Below are positions 1 through 7,851 of a DNA stretch of 13,716 nucleotides, one piece after another; positions within the stretch are counted from its first letter, which is position 1, and every line of letters begins with the position of its first letter. Location: the NCBI GenBank assembly GCA_031285485.1, contig JAITWC010000035.1, positions 1 to 13,716 on the forward strand, written 5' to 3'. A model generated the notes under the pieces. That model made no database searches and was not told the origin of the DNA. It worked only from the letters and a program-made list of their open reading frames with translations. A program made the position numbers and the translations under genes. Origin of the DNA: Alistipes sp. (GTDB lineage: Bacteria; Bacteroidota; Bacteroidia; Bacteroidales; Rikenellaceae).

Positions 1-96
1 CCACCGGAAGCCCGTATGCCATATTTTGGAGCCGACGGACGGAAGGTTTGGATTGTCAACGCCCGTCACGTCAGGGAGTGCGCGGCGGTTCGCCCC

Positions 97-329
97 TTGC
101 TACACAAGGAGCAACAGCCAAAACGCTCGAAAACGCTGTTGCTACACAAGGAGCAAGAGCAAAATCGGGCGGTTCGCCCCTTGCTACCAAAGGAGCAAGA
201 GCAAAAACGATCGAAAACGTTGTTGCTACACAAGGAGCAACAGCCAAAACGCTCGAAAACGTGGTTGCTACCAAAGGAGCAACCACCGAAACGACCGAAA
301 AACCCCTTGCTACCAAAGGAGCAACCACA
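97..329. repeat. 42-bp tandem repeat array 1
   Basis: Five full 42-bp units start at 97, 139, 181, 223 and 265, and a partial sixth starts at 307. Each unit opens with an 18-base core, TTGCTACCAAAGGAGCAA or its variant with ACA in place of CCA, whose ends TTGCT and AGCAA are inverted and can form a short hairpin. A more variable 24-base part follows. Unit 2 ends in GCGGTTCGCCCC, and the same 12 bases stand just before unit 1 (85-96), so the array probably begins with a partial unit. The period is 14 codons, giving plus-strand peptides such as LLHKEQQPKRSKTL or ATQGATAKTLENAV. Coding is possible but unproven. Period and copy number match arrays 2 and 3. Confidence 0.9.
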
Positions 330-504
330 TCGACCTGCGGGCCTCAGCCCGCCGCAAGCCGTACCTCAGGAAAGAACCGGAGAAACCGGGGTACGAAGTC
401 CTGTTGACGTACCAAAGATTGTGACGCGGAGCACGTGTATGAAATTTTATATCCGTGGCTGTTTTTCGCGCATCCCGAACTCCAAAATCCGACAAGTGCC
501 CTCT

Positions 505-512
505 TATCTTTG
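505..512 (+). promoter_or_regulatory. Putative argG promoter -7 element
   Basis: TATCTTTG matches the Bacteroidota -7 consensus TAnnTTTG. It lies 65 bases before the argG start, predicting a leader of roughly 60 nt. No convincing -33 TTTG sits 19-21 bases upstream. The same octamer is found ahead of lysS. A weak inverted repeat (GCCC 540-543, GGGC 552-555) lies in the leader. Confidence 0.4.
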
Positions 513-577
513 CTGTCAACTAATTATAAAACAATAAAAGCCCCCTGAAAAGGGCATATAACAACGTTTATTTACAG

Positions 578-1768
578 ATGAAAAAGGTCGTTTTAGCATT
601 CAGTGGAGGTTTGGACACCTCGTACAGCGCCGTGTACCTCCATAAGGAGATGGGTCTCGAAGTTCACGCCGCGCTGGCAAACACCGGCGGATTCACCCCC
701 GAGGAACTCGCACGCATCGAGAGCCGCGCCCGCGCTCTGGGTGTTGCAAGCTACCGCGTGCTGGACGTGACGCGGGAGTATTACGAGAAGCAGATCCGCT
801 ACATGGTCTTCGGCAATGTTTTGAAGAACGACGCGTATCCCATTTCGGTGTCGTCGGAACGCATCTCGCAGGCGGCTTCGGTGGCGGCTTACGCGCGTGA
901 GATCGGCGCCGACTGCCTGTGCCACGGCTCGACCGGCGCAGGCAACGACCAGGTGAGGTTCGACATGATATTCAACATCCTTGCGCCCGAGATAAAGATC
1001 ATTGCGCTGATCCGCGAGAAGCGGTTGACGCGCGAGGAGGAGATCGAGTATCTGCGCGCCAACGGGGTCGACTTCGACTTCAAGAAGGCCGAGTACTCCA
1101 TAAATCAGGGACTGTGGGGAACGTCGGTGGGCGGAAAAGAGACACTCACCTCATCGCAGACACTTCCCGAGGCGGCTTATCCGTCGCAGCTTACGACCGA
1201 AGGGTCGCGCCGCGTGACGCTTACTTTCGAGAAGGGTGAATTCACGGGGCTCGACGGTGTGCGCTACGAAAACCGCGTTGAGGCGATCCGCGCCCTGCAC
1301 GCTCTTGCGGCACCTTACGCTATCGGGCGCGACATGCACGTGGGCGACACCATCATCGGCATCAAAGGGCGCGTGGGTTTCGAGGCCGCCGCGCCACTCA
1401 TCATAATCAAGGCCCACCACATGCTCGAAAAACACACGTTGGCGAAGTGGCAACTGTTCTGGAAAGACCAGATTTCGGCCTTCTACGGCAACTGGCTGCA
1501 CGAGGGGCAGTACTTCGATCCCGTGATGAGGGACATGGAGGCTTTCCTGGAGTCGTCGCAGCGCACCGTGTCGGGCGATGTGTTCGTCGATCTGCATCCC
1601 TATCGCTTTGTAGTGGTGGGCGTCGAGTCGCCGCACGACCTGATGTCGGGCAAGTTCGGCGCATACGGCGAGGTGATGAGCGACTGGACAGGCGAGGACT
1701 GCGAAGGGTTTGCGAAGATATTCGGGTTGCAAAATGTCATTTGGCATCGCGTTAACGATCACGACTAA
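578..1768 (+). CDS. argG: Argininosuccinate synthase
   Basis: Joins citrulline and aspartate using ATP to make argininosuccinate, the penultimate step of arginine biosynthesis, in the cytoplasm. The 396-residue length is normal for the family. The ATP pyrophosphatase PP-loop SGGLDTS is at residues 9-15, and the conserved substrate-binding stretch HGSTGAGNDQVRFD at about 116-129. The motif YPISVSSER (87-95) and the block GIGRDMHVGDTIIGIKGRVG further on are also typical. The start is the ATG of MKKVVLAFSGG, which puts the PP-loop at the expected distance from the N-terminus. It appears monocistronic here: a strong terminator follows within about 25 bases and the next genes are convergent. No other arg gene is visible in the window. 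GC-rich codon use resembles lysS and tgt. Confidence 0.97.
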   Translation: MKKVVLAFSGGLDTSYSAVYLHKEMGLEVHAALANTGGFTPEELARIESRARALGVASYRVLDVTREYYEKQIRYMVFGNVLKNDAYPISVSSERISQAASVAAYAREIGADCLCHGSTGAGNDQVRFDMIFNILAPEIKIIALIREKRLTREEEIEYLRANGVDFDFKKAEYSINQGLWGTSVGGKETLTSSQTLPEAAYPSQLTTEGSRRVTLTFEKGEFTGLDGVRYENRVEAIRALHALAAPYAIGRDMHVGDTIIGIKGRVGFEAAAPLIIIKAHHMLEKHTLAKWQLFWKDQISAFYGNWLHEGQYFDPVMRDMEAFLESSQRTVSGDVFVDLHPYRFVVVGVESPHDLMSGKFGAYGEVMSDWTGEDCEGFAKIFGLQNVIWHRVNDHD

Positions 1769-1786
1769 ACCTATCCGTGCGGAGAC

Positions 1787-1813
1787 AAAAGCCGTCCCGA
1801 GGGACGGCTTTTT
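1787..1813. terminator. Bidirectional intrinsic terminator (argG / tpiA)
   Basis: GCCGTCCC (1791-1798), a two-base GA centre, and GGGACGGC (1801-1808) form a perfect 8-bp stem. It is flanked by AAAA on the left and TTTTT on the right, so it can stop transcription on both strands. It lies between the convergent argG and tpiA. Confidence 0.88.
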
Positions 1814-1876
1814 GTTGCGGGCTGTTGCCATGTACAAATAGATAGAAAAACTGCCCACCTAAAAAAATAATCAACC

Positions 1877-2638
1877 TCAGACCGCCTCGAAACCCTTCCC
1901 GATACCCAGAAAATCTTCAGCCTTGAGCGAAGCGCCGCCGATCAAACCGCCGTCAACGTCCTCTTTCGCAAAAATTTCAGCCGCATTGTCGGGTTTTACA
2001 CTACCACCGTAAAGGATAGGTGTCTTATCGGCAGCATCTCTAAACTTGGCGCTCAAAACCTTACGAATAAACGCGTGCATCTCCTGCGCCTGATCGGCTG
2101 TAGCGACTTTGCCGGTTCCGATTGCCCAAACGGGCTCGTAAGCTACGATTAGCCGGCGATACTGCTCGTCGGAGAGTTCGAAAATCACCTCCTCGATCTG
2201 ACTTTTCACCACATCCCACAACTTTCCGCTTTCGCGTTCTTCGAGTGTTTCGCCTACGCAATAGATTGGTATCATGTCATTCGCGCACACTTGCTTCATA
2301 CGTTTATTGAGCGTTGCGCTCGTTTCGCCGTAGTACTGACGCCGTTCCGAGTGGCCGAGGATCACGTAACGCACCCCAAGCGAGGCGATCATCTCGGCGC
2401 TAACTTCCCCTGTATAAGCACCTTTGGCCTCTTTGGCACAGTTTTGAGCCCCCACCTGAACTGCGGTTCCGCAAGCGATCTTCACAACCTCCGACAAGTG
2501 GGTATAGGGCGGACAAACAATGTAATCGACTGATATACAAGAGTGTCCGAGATTTTTCAAAACATCTTTCACGAGCTGCACTCCTTGTTCTGGAATAGTG
2601 TTCATTTTCCAATTTCCTGCAACAATTCTTCTTCTCAT
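1877..2638 (-). CDS. tpiA: Triosephosphate isomerase
   Basis: Interconverts dihydroxyacetone phosphate and glyceraldehyde 3-phosphate in glycolysis and gluconeogenesis. The 253-residue length is typical. Visible family motifs are the N-terminal NWKMN (residues 9-13, catalytic Lys11), ILGHSERR (93-100, His96), and AYEPVWAIGTG (166-176, Glu168 followed by the flexible lid loop). The phosphate-binding YGGSVKPDN and the terminal GLIGGASLK are also present. The sequence looks Bacteroidota-like. It begins 33 bases after the lpxB stop on the same strand, so it is probably the last gene of an lpxI-lpxB-tpiA transcript ending at the bidirectional terminator. Base composition seems lower in GC than argG or lysS. 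Confidence 0.97.
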   Translation of the reverse strand: MRRRIVAGNWKMNTIPEQGVQLVKDVLKNLGHSCISVDYIVCPPYTHLSEVVKIACGTAVQVGAQNCAKEAKGAYTGEVSAEMIASLGVRYVILGHSERRQYYGETSATLNKRMKQVCANDMIPIYCVGETLEERESGKLWDVVKSQIEEVIFELSDEQYRRLIVAYEPVWAIGTGKVATADQAQEMHAFIRKVLSAKFRDAADKTPILYGGSVKPDNAAEIFAKEDVDGGLIGGASLKAEDFLGIGKGFEAV

Positions 2639-2671
2639 AGCTTTGATTTTGTATTGATTAATAATGTCTAT

Positions 2672-3955
2672 TTAATAGTTTACTTCACATGAACCGTTAA
2701 CTCGCACCGTTGGGCGAAAGTTGCCAAGTCCGCCCGCCATCTCCGCAACGATCTGCGCAGCACGATCCGACGGCAAAACATCAGGCAACCTCAATTTTTG
2801 CATCACATCAGTAGCCTCAATCATCTGTTTATTAGCCGTTTGATGAGATTCTAAAAGTGTCATGGCACAATCAGCGATAAGATCCTTACGACACTTCCAA
2901 AGCAACAACTCTGGGATTATCTCCCTGTCCGCCAGAATGTTGATGAGATTCGCAAACCGCACTTTCACAAGCCTCCGCGCGATCAGATCCGACAGCCGCC
3001 CGAACGTGTACACGATCATGTGGGGCACCCCGAAAGAGACAAGTTCCAGCGACACTGTACCAGATTTCGCCATTGCCAACTTACTTATTTTAAAAGCATT
3101 ATATCTGTTTATCTCACCAATTACAACACTTATCGGAACGCGGTCAGTCATATCCTCAAATCCCCGTCTGACCTCCTCCTCCACTCCTGGAACAGTCGGA
3201 ACGACAACAAAAATATTCTGAATTTTCGCCGCAACACTCTCGACCGCCTCTTTCAATATGGGAATCAGTCGCTTAGTCTCAGAATGGCGCGAACCTGGCA
3301 GCACTGTCACCACCGTGGCGTCGGCCGAGATGTCATTCGCAACTCGAAAACCGTCAGGATCGAGAGTCGCATCGGCAACTCGTTCCACAATCGGATGTCC
3401 CACAAAATCAGTGCGTAAGCCATGACACTCGAACCACCGTCTCTCGTCTGGCAACAGCGTCATGAGCCTGTCCACAAGGCGTGCAACGTTCTTTGCCCTG
3501 CCTTTTTTCCAGGCCCACACCTGCGGCGCAACATAATGAACCACAGGTATTTGAATTGCCGCCTCACGCCTCCACTTTTTTCGCATCTTGGTGAGTAGCG
3601 CACTAACGAATCCCCAACTGTCAACCGTCACCAACACATCGGGCCTGAAAGCCTCTATATCGCTGATCGTCTGGCGAATACGTCTTATTATCAGCGGCAG
3701 CCGCGGCACCACCTCTAAAAAGCCCATAACCGATATCTCCGACATATCGAAAAGGCTCTTAAATCTTTCAGTACCAATGTTATGGTCGTTGGTATTTGTA
3801 GCAATCCCGGCACCGTTGCCGACTCCGATTGCCATCATATTTTCCCCCCCAACACCGCGAAATTCCACACTGGGCACAAGTCGCCTCAATGCACGCATCA
3901 AACCCGATGCGATCAAATCGCCCGAAGGCTCGCCTGCCAAGATGTAAACTCTCAT
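2672..3955 (-). CDS. lpxB: Lipid-A-disaccharide synthase
   Basis: GT19 glycosyltransferase that condenses UDP-2,3-diacylglucosamine with lipid X to make the lipid A disaccharide, at the inner face of the inner membrane. With the ATG at 3955 the protein has 427 residues and opens MRVYILAGEPSGD, the family signature. An in-frame GTG four codons upstream (3967) is less likely. Other markers are YVAPQVWAWKKGRAK (about 141-155), FVGHP (184-188) and the donor-site LPGSRHSE (219-226). Parts of the sequence (SVMGFLEVVPRLP, HYVAPQVWAW, HGLRTDFVGHP) look like alphaproteobacterial LpxB rather than the usual Bacteroidota type, judged from memory of the families. It starts 16 bases after the lpxI stop, and LpxI makes its substrate. 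Base composition looks AT-richer than most of the window. Confidence 0.95.
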   Translation of the reverse strand: MRVYILAGEPSGDLIASGLMRALRRLVPSVEFRGVGGENMMAIGVGNGAGIATNTNDHNIGTERFKSLFDMSEISVMGFLEVVPRLPLIIRRIRQTISDIEAFRPDVLVTVDSWGFVSALLTKMRKKWRREAAIQIPVVHYVAPQVWAWKKGRAKNVARLVDRLMTLLPDERRWFECHGLRTDFVGHPIVERVADATLDPDGFRVANDISADATVVTVLPGSRHSETKRLIPILKEAVESVAAKIQNIFVVVPTVPGVEEEVRRGFEDMTDRVPISVVIGEINRYNAFKISKLAMAKSGTVSLELVSFGVPHMIVYTFGRLSDLIARRLVKVRFANLINILADREIIPELLLWKCRKDLIADCAMTLLESHQTANKQMIEATDVMQKLRLPDVLPSDRAAQIVAEMAGGLGNFRPTVRVNGSCEVNY

Positions 3956-3971
3956 TTCAGAAAACACCGAA

Positions 3972-4793
3972 TTAAAATTTCAGCCCAATGATAAAGATAT
4001 TCGCGGCATCGGCAGCATCGATAACCGCTTCACGCTCAATCACCAGAATCGCACCGGCCTCCACTGCGATCCCGCCAATCCCGTATTTCGAAAGTTGTTC
4101 GATCGTCTGAATTCCCATCGCAGGCATATCAACGCGCGTTTCCTGACTCGGCTTAAGGATTTTCACCATCACCGGAGTCTTGCCCGGCTTGCGCCATTCG
4201 GCGGCACGGGCCAGCATATTGTCCGTGCCCTCCACGGCCTCAACTGCAAGCACTATACCTTCTTGAATAACAACTGCTTGCCCTACATCGACCGCACCTA
4301 ATGCACGCACGACTTCCACCCCACGGCGAATGTCGTCCATATCACCTTCCGAAGGCTTGATCTTCCCGTAAACTCCCTCCTTGAACAGCATTTCGGGTAC
4401 AATCTCCTCGATCCCCAACACCTGGAAACCGCGCTCCTCGATCGCATTCACCACCGCGCGAAACAGTGTGTCGTCGTTCGCCTTGGTGATCGCAACCTTG
4501 GCCAGTATCTTGAGCGCCTCCATGTCGGGCACCAGTTCTTTGAGCGACGGGCGCTTGATCCCACCGGCCAAGACGATCCCTTTTACGCCCGCCGACTTGA
4601 AAAAATTCAGTATTTTACCTACCTCACCTATGCGCGCCATCACATGGTCGAGGTCTTTATATCGCTCCTCTTCGGCCCACGGTTTTAGGCCCGCGACGTG
4701 CACTTCGATGCCTCTGGCGCGACAACTTGCAACGATCTCAACTGGCATCATCCCGCTACCGGCGATCAGTCCAATTTTCTTAATTTCGCTCAT
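3972..4793 (-). CDS. lpxI: UDP-2,3-diacylglucosamine pyrophosphatase LpxI
   Basis: Hydrolyses UDP-2,3-diacylglucosamine to lipid X and UMP, the step before LpxB in lipid A synthesis. LpxI was first described in Caulobacter as the alphaproteobacterial substitute for LpxH. The 273-residue protein shows the LpxI layout: N-terminal KKIGLIAGSGMMP (5-17), GGIKRPSL (77-84), KANDDTLF (104-111), then VVIQEGIVLAVEAVEGTDNM (174-193) and the C-terminal KPSQETRVDMPAMG (214-227). Asp222 in RVDMP is the probable counterpart of the functionally important Asp of Caulobacter LpxI. The ATG at 4793 is preceded by a good AAGGA ribosome site. A possible in-frame TTG further upstream (4862) would add residues before the nucleotide-binding N-terminus and is unlikely. 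First gene of the probable lpxI-lpxB-tpiA operon. Confidence 0.92.
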   Translation of the reverse strand: MSEIKKIGLIAGSGMMPVEIVASCRARGIEVHVAGLKPWAEEERYKDLDHVMARIGEVGKILNFFKSAGVKGIVLAGGIKRPSLKELVPDMEALKILAKVAITKANDDTLFRAVVNAIEERGFQVLGIEEIVPEMLFKEGVYGKIKPSEGDMDDIRRGVEVVRALGAVDVGQAVVIQEGIVLAVEAVEGTDNMLARAAEWRKPGKTPVMVKILKPSQETRVDMPAMGIQTIEQLSKYGIGGIAVEAGAILVIEREAVIDAADAANIFIIGLKF

Positions 4794-4913
4794 GGATCCT
4801 TCCCATCTAAATTCAGTATACTTAGGTTTAATGTCACAACAATCAAACAAAATTTCAGTCAACTTCGACTTAGGCTCCTAATTTTGGCCACTACATCAAG
4901 CTCAATCTCAAAC

Positions 4914-6656
4914 TTATACCTCCGTTCTGACCCATGCCTTAATATCCTCATACGTCGGATTTTTCAACCCCAACTTGTTCTTTTTATTGAACCCGCCAAG
5001 GTCGTTCAGTAATTTTTCAGGCGAAAGTTTCCGAATAGCCTCCAAAGTCAGATAACCCATCCGCTGCATGACTTCGGCCCACTCGGCTGGGATCTTAGCC
5101 TCGACATACCGTTCGATCGGATCGCTCACTGCAGCCTTCACAAGCTTCATCTGCGGGAAGAACAGCACGTCCTGAATCGATTGACTGTCGGTCATCAACA
5201 TCGCAAGACGGTCGATGCCGACGCCCAGGCCGGAGCAGGTCGGCATGCCGTATTCCAACGCGCGAACGAAGTCCATGTCGATGAACATCGCCTCGTCGTC
5301 GCCCTTTTCGCTCAAGCGCAGCTGCTCCTGGAAACGTTCCAGCTGGTCGATCGGGTCGTTGAGCTCCGAGTAGGCGTTGCACAGCTCCTTGCCGGCCACG
5401 AAAAGCTCGAAACGCTCCGTGAGGTCGGGATTCGAGCGGTGGCGCTTGCACAGCGGAGACATCTCGATCGGGTAATCGGTGATGAACGTCGGCTGTATCA
5501 GTTCGTCCTCACAGTAGCGGCCGAAGATCTCGTCGATCAGCTTGCCCTTGCCCATCGTCGCGTTGACCTCGACATGCAGGTCGGCGCACGCGCGGCGTAT
5601 CTCGTTCTCGCTCTTGCCAGTGATGTCGAAGCCCGTCTTTTCGCGGATCGCGTCGGTCATCGATAGGCGGCGGAACGGACGTTTGAAGTTCACCGTATTC
5701 CCGCCGATCCGCACCTCCGTAGTCCCGTGCAGCGTCACGGCGACGCGCTCCAGCATCTCCTCGACGAACTCCATCATCCAGAAGTAGTCCTTCCACGCGA
5801 CGTAGATCTCCATCACCGTGAACTCGGGGTTGTGCGTGCGGTCCATACCCTCGTTGCGGAAGTCCTTGCCGAACTCGTACACGCCGTCGAATCCGCCAAC
5901 GATCAGTTTCTTCAGATACAACTCATTGGCGATACGCAGGTAGAGCGGCATGTCCAGGGTGTTGTGGTGCGTGACGAACGGCCGCGCCGCCGCACCGCCG
6001 GGGATGGGTTGCAGGATGGGAGTCTCCACCTCCATATATCCGCGCGAGTCGAAGAACCGCCGCATAGTGGAAATTATCCGCGAACGGGCGGCGAACACCT
6101 CACGCACGGCGGGATTGACCGCCAAATCGACGTATCGGTGGCGGTAACGCGCCTCGGGATCGGTGAACGCATCATACACCCGCCCGTCTTTCTCCTTGAC
6201 GATCGGCAACACCTTAAGCGACTTCGAAAGCACCGTCAGCACGCTGCAGTGAACAGACAACTCGCCGGTCTGTGTGACGAAGGCAAAGCCCTCGACCCCG
6301 ATCCAGTCGCCGATGTCCAACAGCTTCTTGAAGACGGTGTTGTACATCGTTTTGTCGTCGTTAGGGCACAGATCGTCACGCCGCACGTATACCTGTATCC
6401 GGCCCGTGTGATCCTGCAATTCGAAGAACGAGGCGCTCCCCATAATGCGGCGACTCATGATTCTGCCAGCCAACCGGATATCGGAAAACCGCTCAACCGC
6501 AGCCGGGTCGTCGGCGTCGAAACCGGCAGTAACACCGGCAGCCGTGGCTGTGACGCGGTATTCGGCGGCGGGATAAGGGTCGATGCCCAACGCGCGCAGA
6601 GCAACTAAAGACTCCCGTCTCAGTTGTTCCTGTTCGCTCAATTCCGTGAAGTTCAT
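4914..6656 (-). CDS. lysS: Lysyl-tRNA synthetase, class II
   Basis: Charges tRNA-Lys with lysine in the cytoplasm. The 580 residues divide into an N-terminal OB-fold anticodon-binding domain (about 60-150, with RLAGRIMSRRIMGSASFFEL) and a class II catalytic core. Motif 1 includes ETPILQPIPGGAAARPF (211-227). Motif 2 is FRNEGMDRTHNPEFTVMEIY (266-285), and motif 3 is GLGVGIDRLAML (476-487). About 80 residues follow the core, ending in a helix-rich stretch with LGGFNKKNKLGLKNPTYEDI (553-572). This extension is usual for Bacteroidota LysRS and longer than in E. coli LysS. The start at MNFTELSEQEQLRR fits the family and follows a promoter-like element by about 28 bases. Probably its own transcription unit. 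Confidence 0.97.
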   Translation of the reverse strand: MNFTELSEQEQLRRESLVALRALGIDPYPAAEYRVTATAAGVTAGFDADDPAAVERFSDIRLAGRIMSRRIMGSASFFELQDHTGRIQVYVRRDDLCPNDDKTMYNTVFKKLLDIGDWIGVEGFAFVTQTGELSVHCSVLTVLSKSLKVLPIVKEKDGRVYDAFTDPEARYRHRYVDLAVNPAVREVFAARSRIISTMRRFFDSRGYMEVETPILQPIPGGAAARPFVTHHNTLDMPLYLRIANELYLKKLIVGGFDGVYEFGKDFRNEGMDRTHNPEFTVMEIYVAWKDYFWMMEFVEEMLERVAVTLHGTTEVRIGGNTVNFKRPFRRLSMTDAIREKTGFDITGKSENEIRRACADLHVEVNATMGKGKLIDEIFGRYCEDELIQPTFITDYPIEMSPLCKRHRSNPDLTERFELFVAGKELCNAYSELNDPIDQLERFQEQLRLSEKGDDEAMFIDMDFVRALEYGMPTCSGLGVGIDRLAMLMTDSQSIQDVLFFPQMKLVKAAVSDPIERYVEAKIPAEWAEVMQRMGYLTLEAIRKLSPEKLLNDLGGFNKKNKLGLKNPTYEDIKAWVRTEV

Positions 6657-6683
6657 AATTTATGTGTGATGTTTACAGCCTGC

Positions 6684-6691
6684 CAAAGATA
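6684..6691 (-). promoter_or_regulatory. Putative lysS promoter -7 element
   Basis: On the minus strand this reads TATCTTTG, a match to the Bacteroidota -7 consensus TAnnTTTG, 27 bases upstream of the lysS ATG. The -33 element is poor. Confidence 0.45.
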
Positions 6692-6752
6692 GCAAAAATA
6701 AGCGGATCGGAGAAATGTCGGTGCCGAATAGTGACATGAAGCACTAAGCCGA

Positions 6753-7844
6753 TTACTGCACTATAACCTCTTGCCGGAGCACGTCCAGAAACCGGTAGCC
6801 CCATTTCAAATCGGGTTCCATATAGTTGCCTTCGGCCCATTCGTTCCACGATTTGACGATCACCAACCGTCGATCGAAAGGTTTTTCGTTCACACTTTCA
6901 ATCACCTGCCTCGCATGCCGGGCAAACAGTTCGGGAGTGAAGCCATGCAGTATCTTTCCCTTTTTCCCGCTTCGAGGAGTGTGATCCCATCCGGGCAGAA
7001 TGGTAGGTATATATCCATCCCTCTTTCCGATATCGTTCGATCGGTGATTTACAAAATCGCGATAATACTGTAATCGCGGTGGCCTTCCCGACAATATGTT
7101 GAACAGCTTGGAACGCGCCCTGTGGAAGAGACTCCTTTTATCGCCCCAAAAAGCGGACAACTGCCAGAAATTGAGAGCATCGAAACTATCTCTCGGGTCG
7201 GGTGAATCGACAATCTCCGAAGTGACTCCCACAAAATAGATACCTTCGCTCAATCCGTTCTCTCTGGCCAACCGCTGCCAAAGGGCGACGAAATGTTCGG
7301 GATCGGGAATATGCTCCGGACGATATACAATAAACAACGGTTTCCCGTCGACCGTTATATATCTTTTATCCCTGAATGCGGGAAGCACCTCATGGAAATG
7401 GGCGGTGTAATCTTCGTCTCCGGGGTATTGCTGTTCAATGAGAGTGTTTCTGTTTTTCAGGCCGTGCCAAAATCCCCTCCAGGTCTCATTTGCCCACGCC
7501 AGCGCGAAAGGGAAATCGGGTTTGCCGCTCTCCAGCACCTCGTTGAAAGGTCTTTCCAAAAGCCTTTTCCCGTTTCCGAACCAGTAGTGCCAATAGATAA
7601 AGCCCTCTACGCCGCAGGCTTTGGCCATATCTGCCTGTGCCTGGCGCGTCTCGGGAACTCTCAGATCGTAATAGCCCAAATCTGCCGGTACGCGGGGTTG
7701 ATAGTGGCCTCTGTAATATTTTGGGGCTTTACCCACGTTGGTCCACTCCGTGAATCCCTTTCCCCACCACCGGTCATTCTCCGGGATCGGATGAAATTGA
7801 GGGAGATACAAGGCGAACACTCTCGCTTTTATGTCTGCTTCCAT
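6753..7844 (-). CDS. WbsX-family glycan protein with GH99-like domain
   Basis: A 363-residue protein of the WbsX family, usually found in O-antigen and capsule loci and annotated as a glycosyltransferase or as a GH99-like (endo-mannosidase fold) domain. The exact substrate is unknown. Visible family motifs are ARVFALYLPQFHPIPEND near the N-terminus, WWGKGFTEWTNVGKAP, FIYWHYWFGNGKRLLERP, LAWANETW, and C-terminal VKSWNEWAEGNYMEPD, whose acidic residues are candidate catalytic positions. No signal peptide or membrane segment is seen, so it is probably cytoplasmic. The ATG at 7844 lies 7 bases past the permease stop. An ATG at 7871, overlapping the permease end by 20 bases and adding nine residues, is a possible alternative. 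A frame extending to 7964 would overlap the permease by over 100 bases and is unlikely. Probably cotranscribed with the upstream permease; no other sugar gene is nearby. Confidence 0.88.
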   Translation of the reverse strand: MEADIKARVFALYLPQFHPIPENDRWWGKGFTEWTNVGKAPKYYRGHYQPRVPADLGYYDLRVPETRQAQADMAKACGVEGFIYWHYWFGNGKRLLERPFNEVLESGKPDFPFALAWANETWRGFWHGLKNRNTLIEQQYPGDEDYTAHFHEVLPAFRDKRYITVDGKPLFIVYRPEHIPDPEHFVALWQRLARENGLSEGIYFVGVTSEIVDSPDPRDSFDALNFWQLSAFWGDKRSLFHRARSKLFNILSGRPPRLQYYRDFVNHRSNDIGKRDGYIPTILPGWDHTPRSGKKGKILHGFTPELFARHARQVIESVNEKPFDRRLVIVKSWNEWAEGNYMEPDLKWGYRFLDVLRQEVIVQ

Positions 7845-7851
7845 ATTCCGT

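Larger units (their letters stand above)
1..577. other. Intergenic region left of argG
   Basis: No gene can be assigned here. The stretch holds about 96 bases of unrecognised sequence, a 42-bp tandem array (97-329), a perfect hairpin just after it (337-352: GCGGGC, loop CTCA, GCCCGC) with no T-tract, and an AT-richer argG leader. Several frames stay open through the array on both strands, because a 42-bp unit without stop codons keeps any frame open. None of the translations resembles a known protein. The tail of an upstream gene in the first 96 bases cannot be excluded. Confidence 0.6.

Noticed and set aside
97..329. CRISPR array
   Set aside because: Units are contiguous variants of one 42-bp sequence with no unique spacers of constant length between identical repeats, and no cas gene is present. 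The same applies to the arrays at 9598-9831 and 12104-12313.
16..537. Protein-coding genes in the frames open across 1-537 (both strands)
   Set aside because: Several frames are open at once because the 42-bp unit lacks stops. The translations are low-complexity and match no known family, so no single frame can be preferred.
439..537. 32-codon leader peptide (MKFYIRGCFSRIPNSK...) as an arginine attenuator for argG
   Set aside because: Only three scattered Arg codons, no terminator/antiterminator pair downstream, and the predicted -7 promoter element lies inside it, so it would not be on the main transcript.
5727..6608. Plus-strand ORF of 293 residues opposite lysS, and a similar one at 8014-9012 opposite the permease
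   Set aside because: Antisense shadows of well-recognised genes in GC-rich DNA, with no family resemblance and no start signals.
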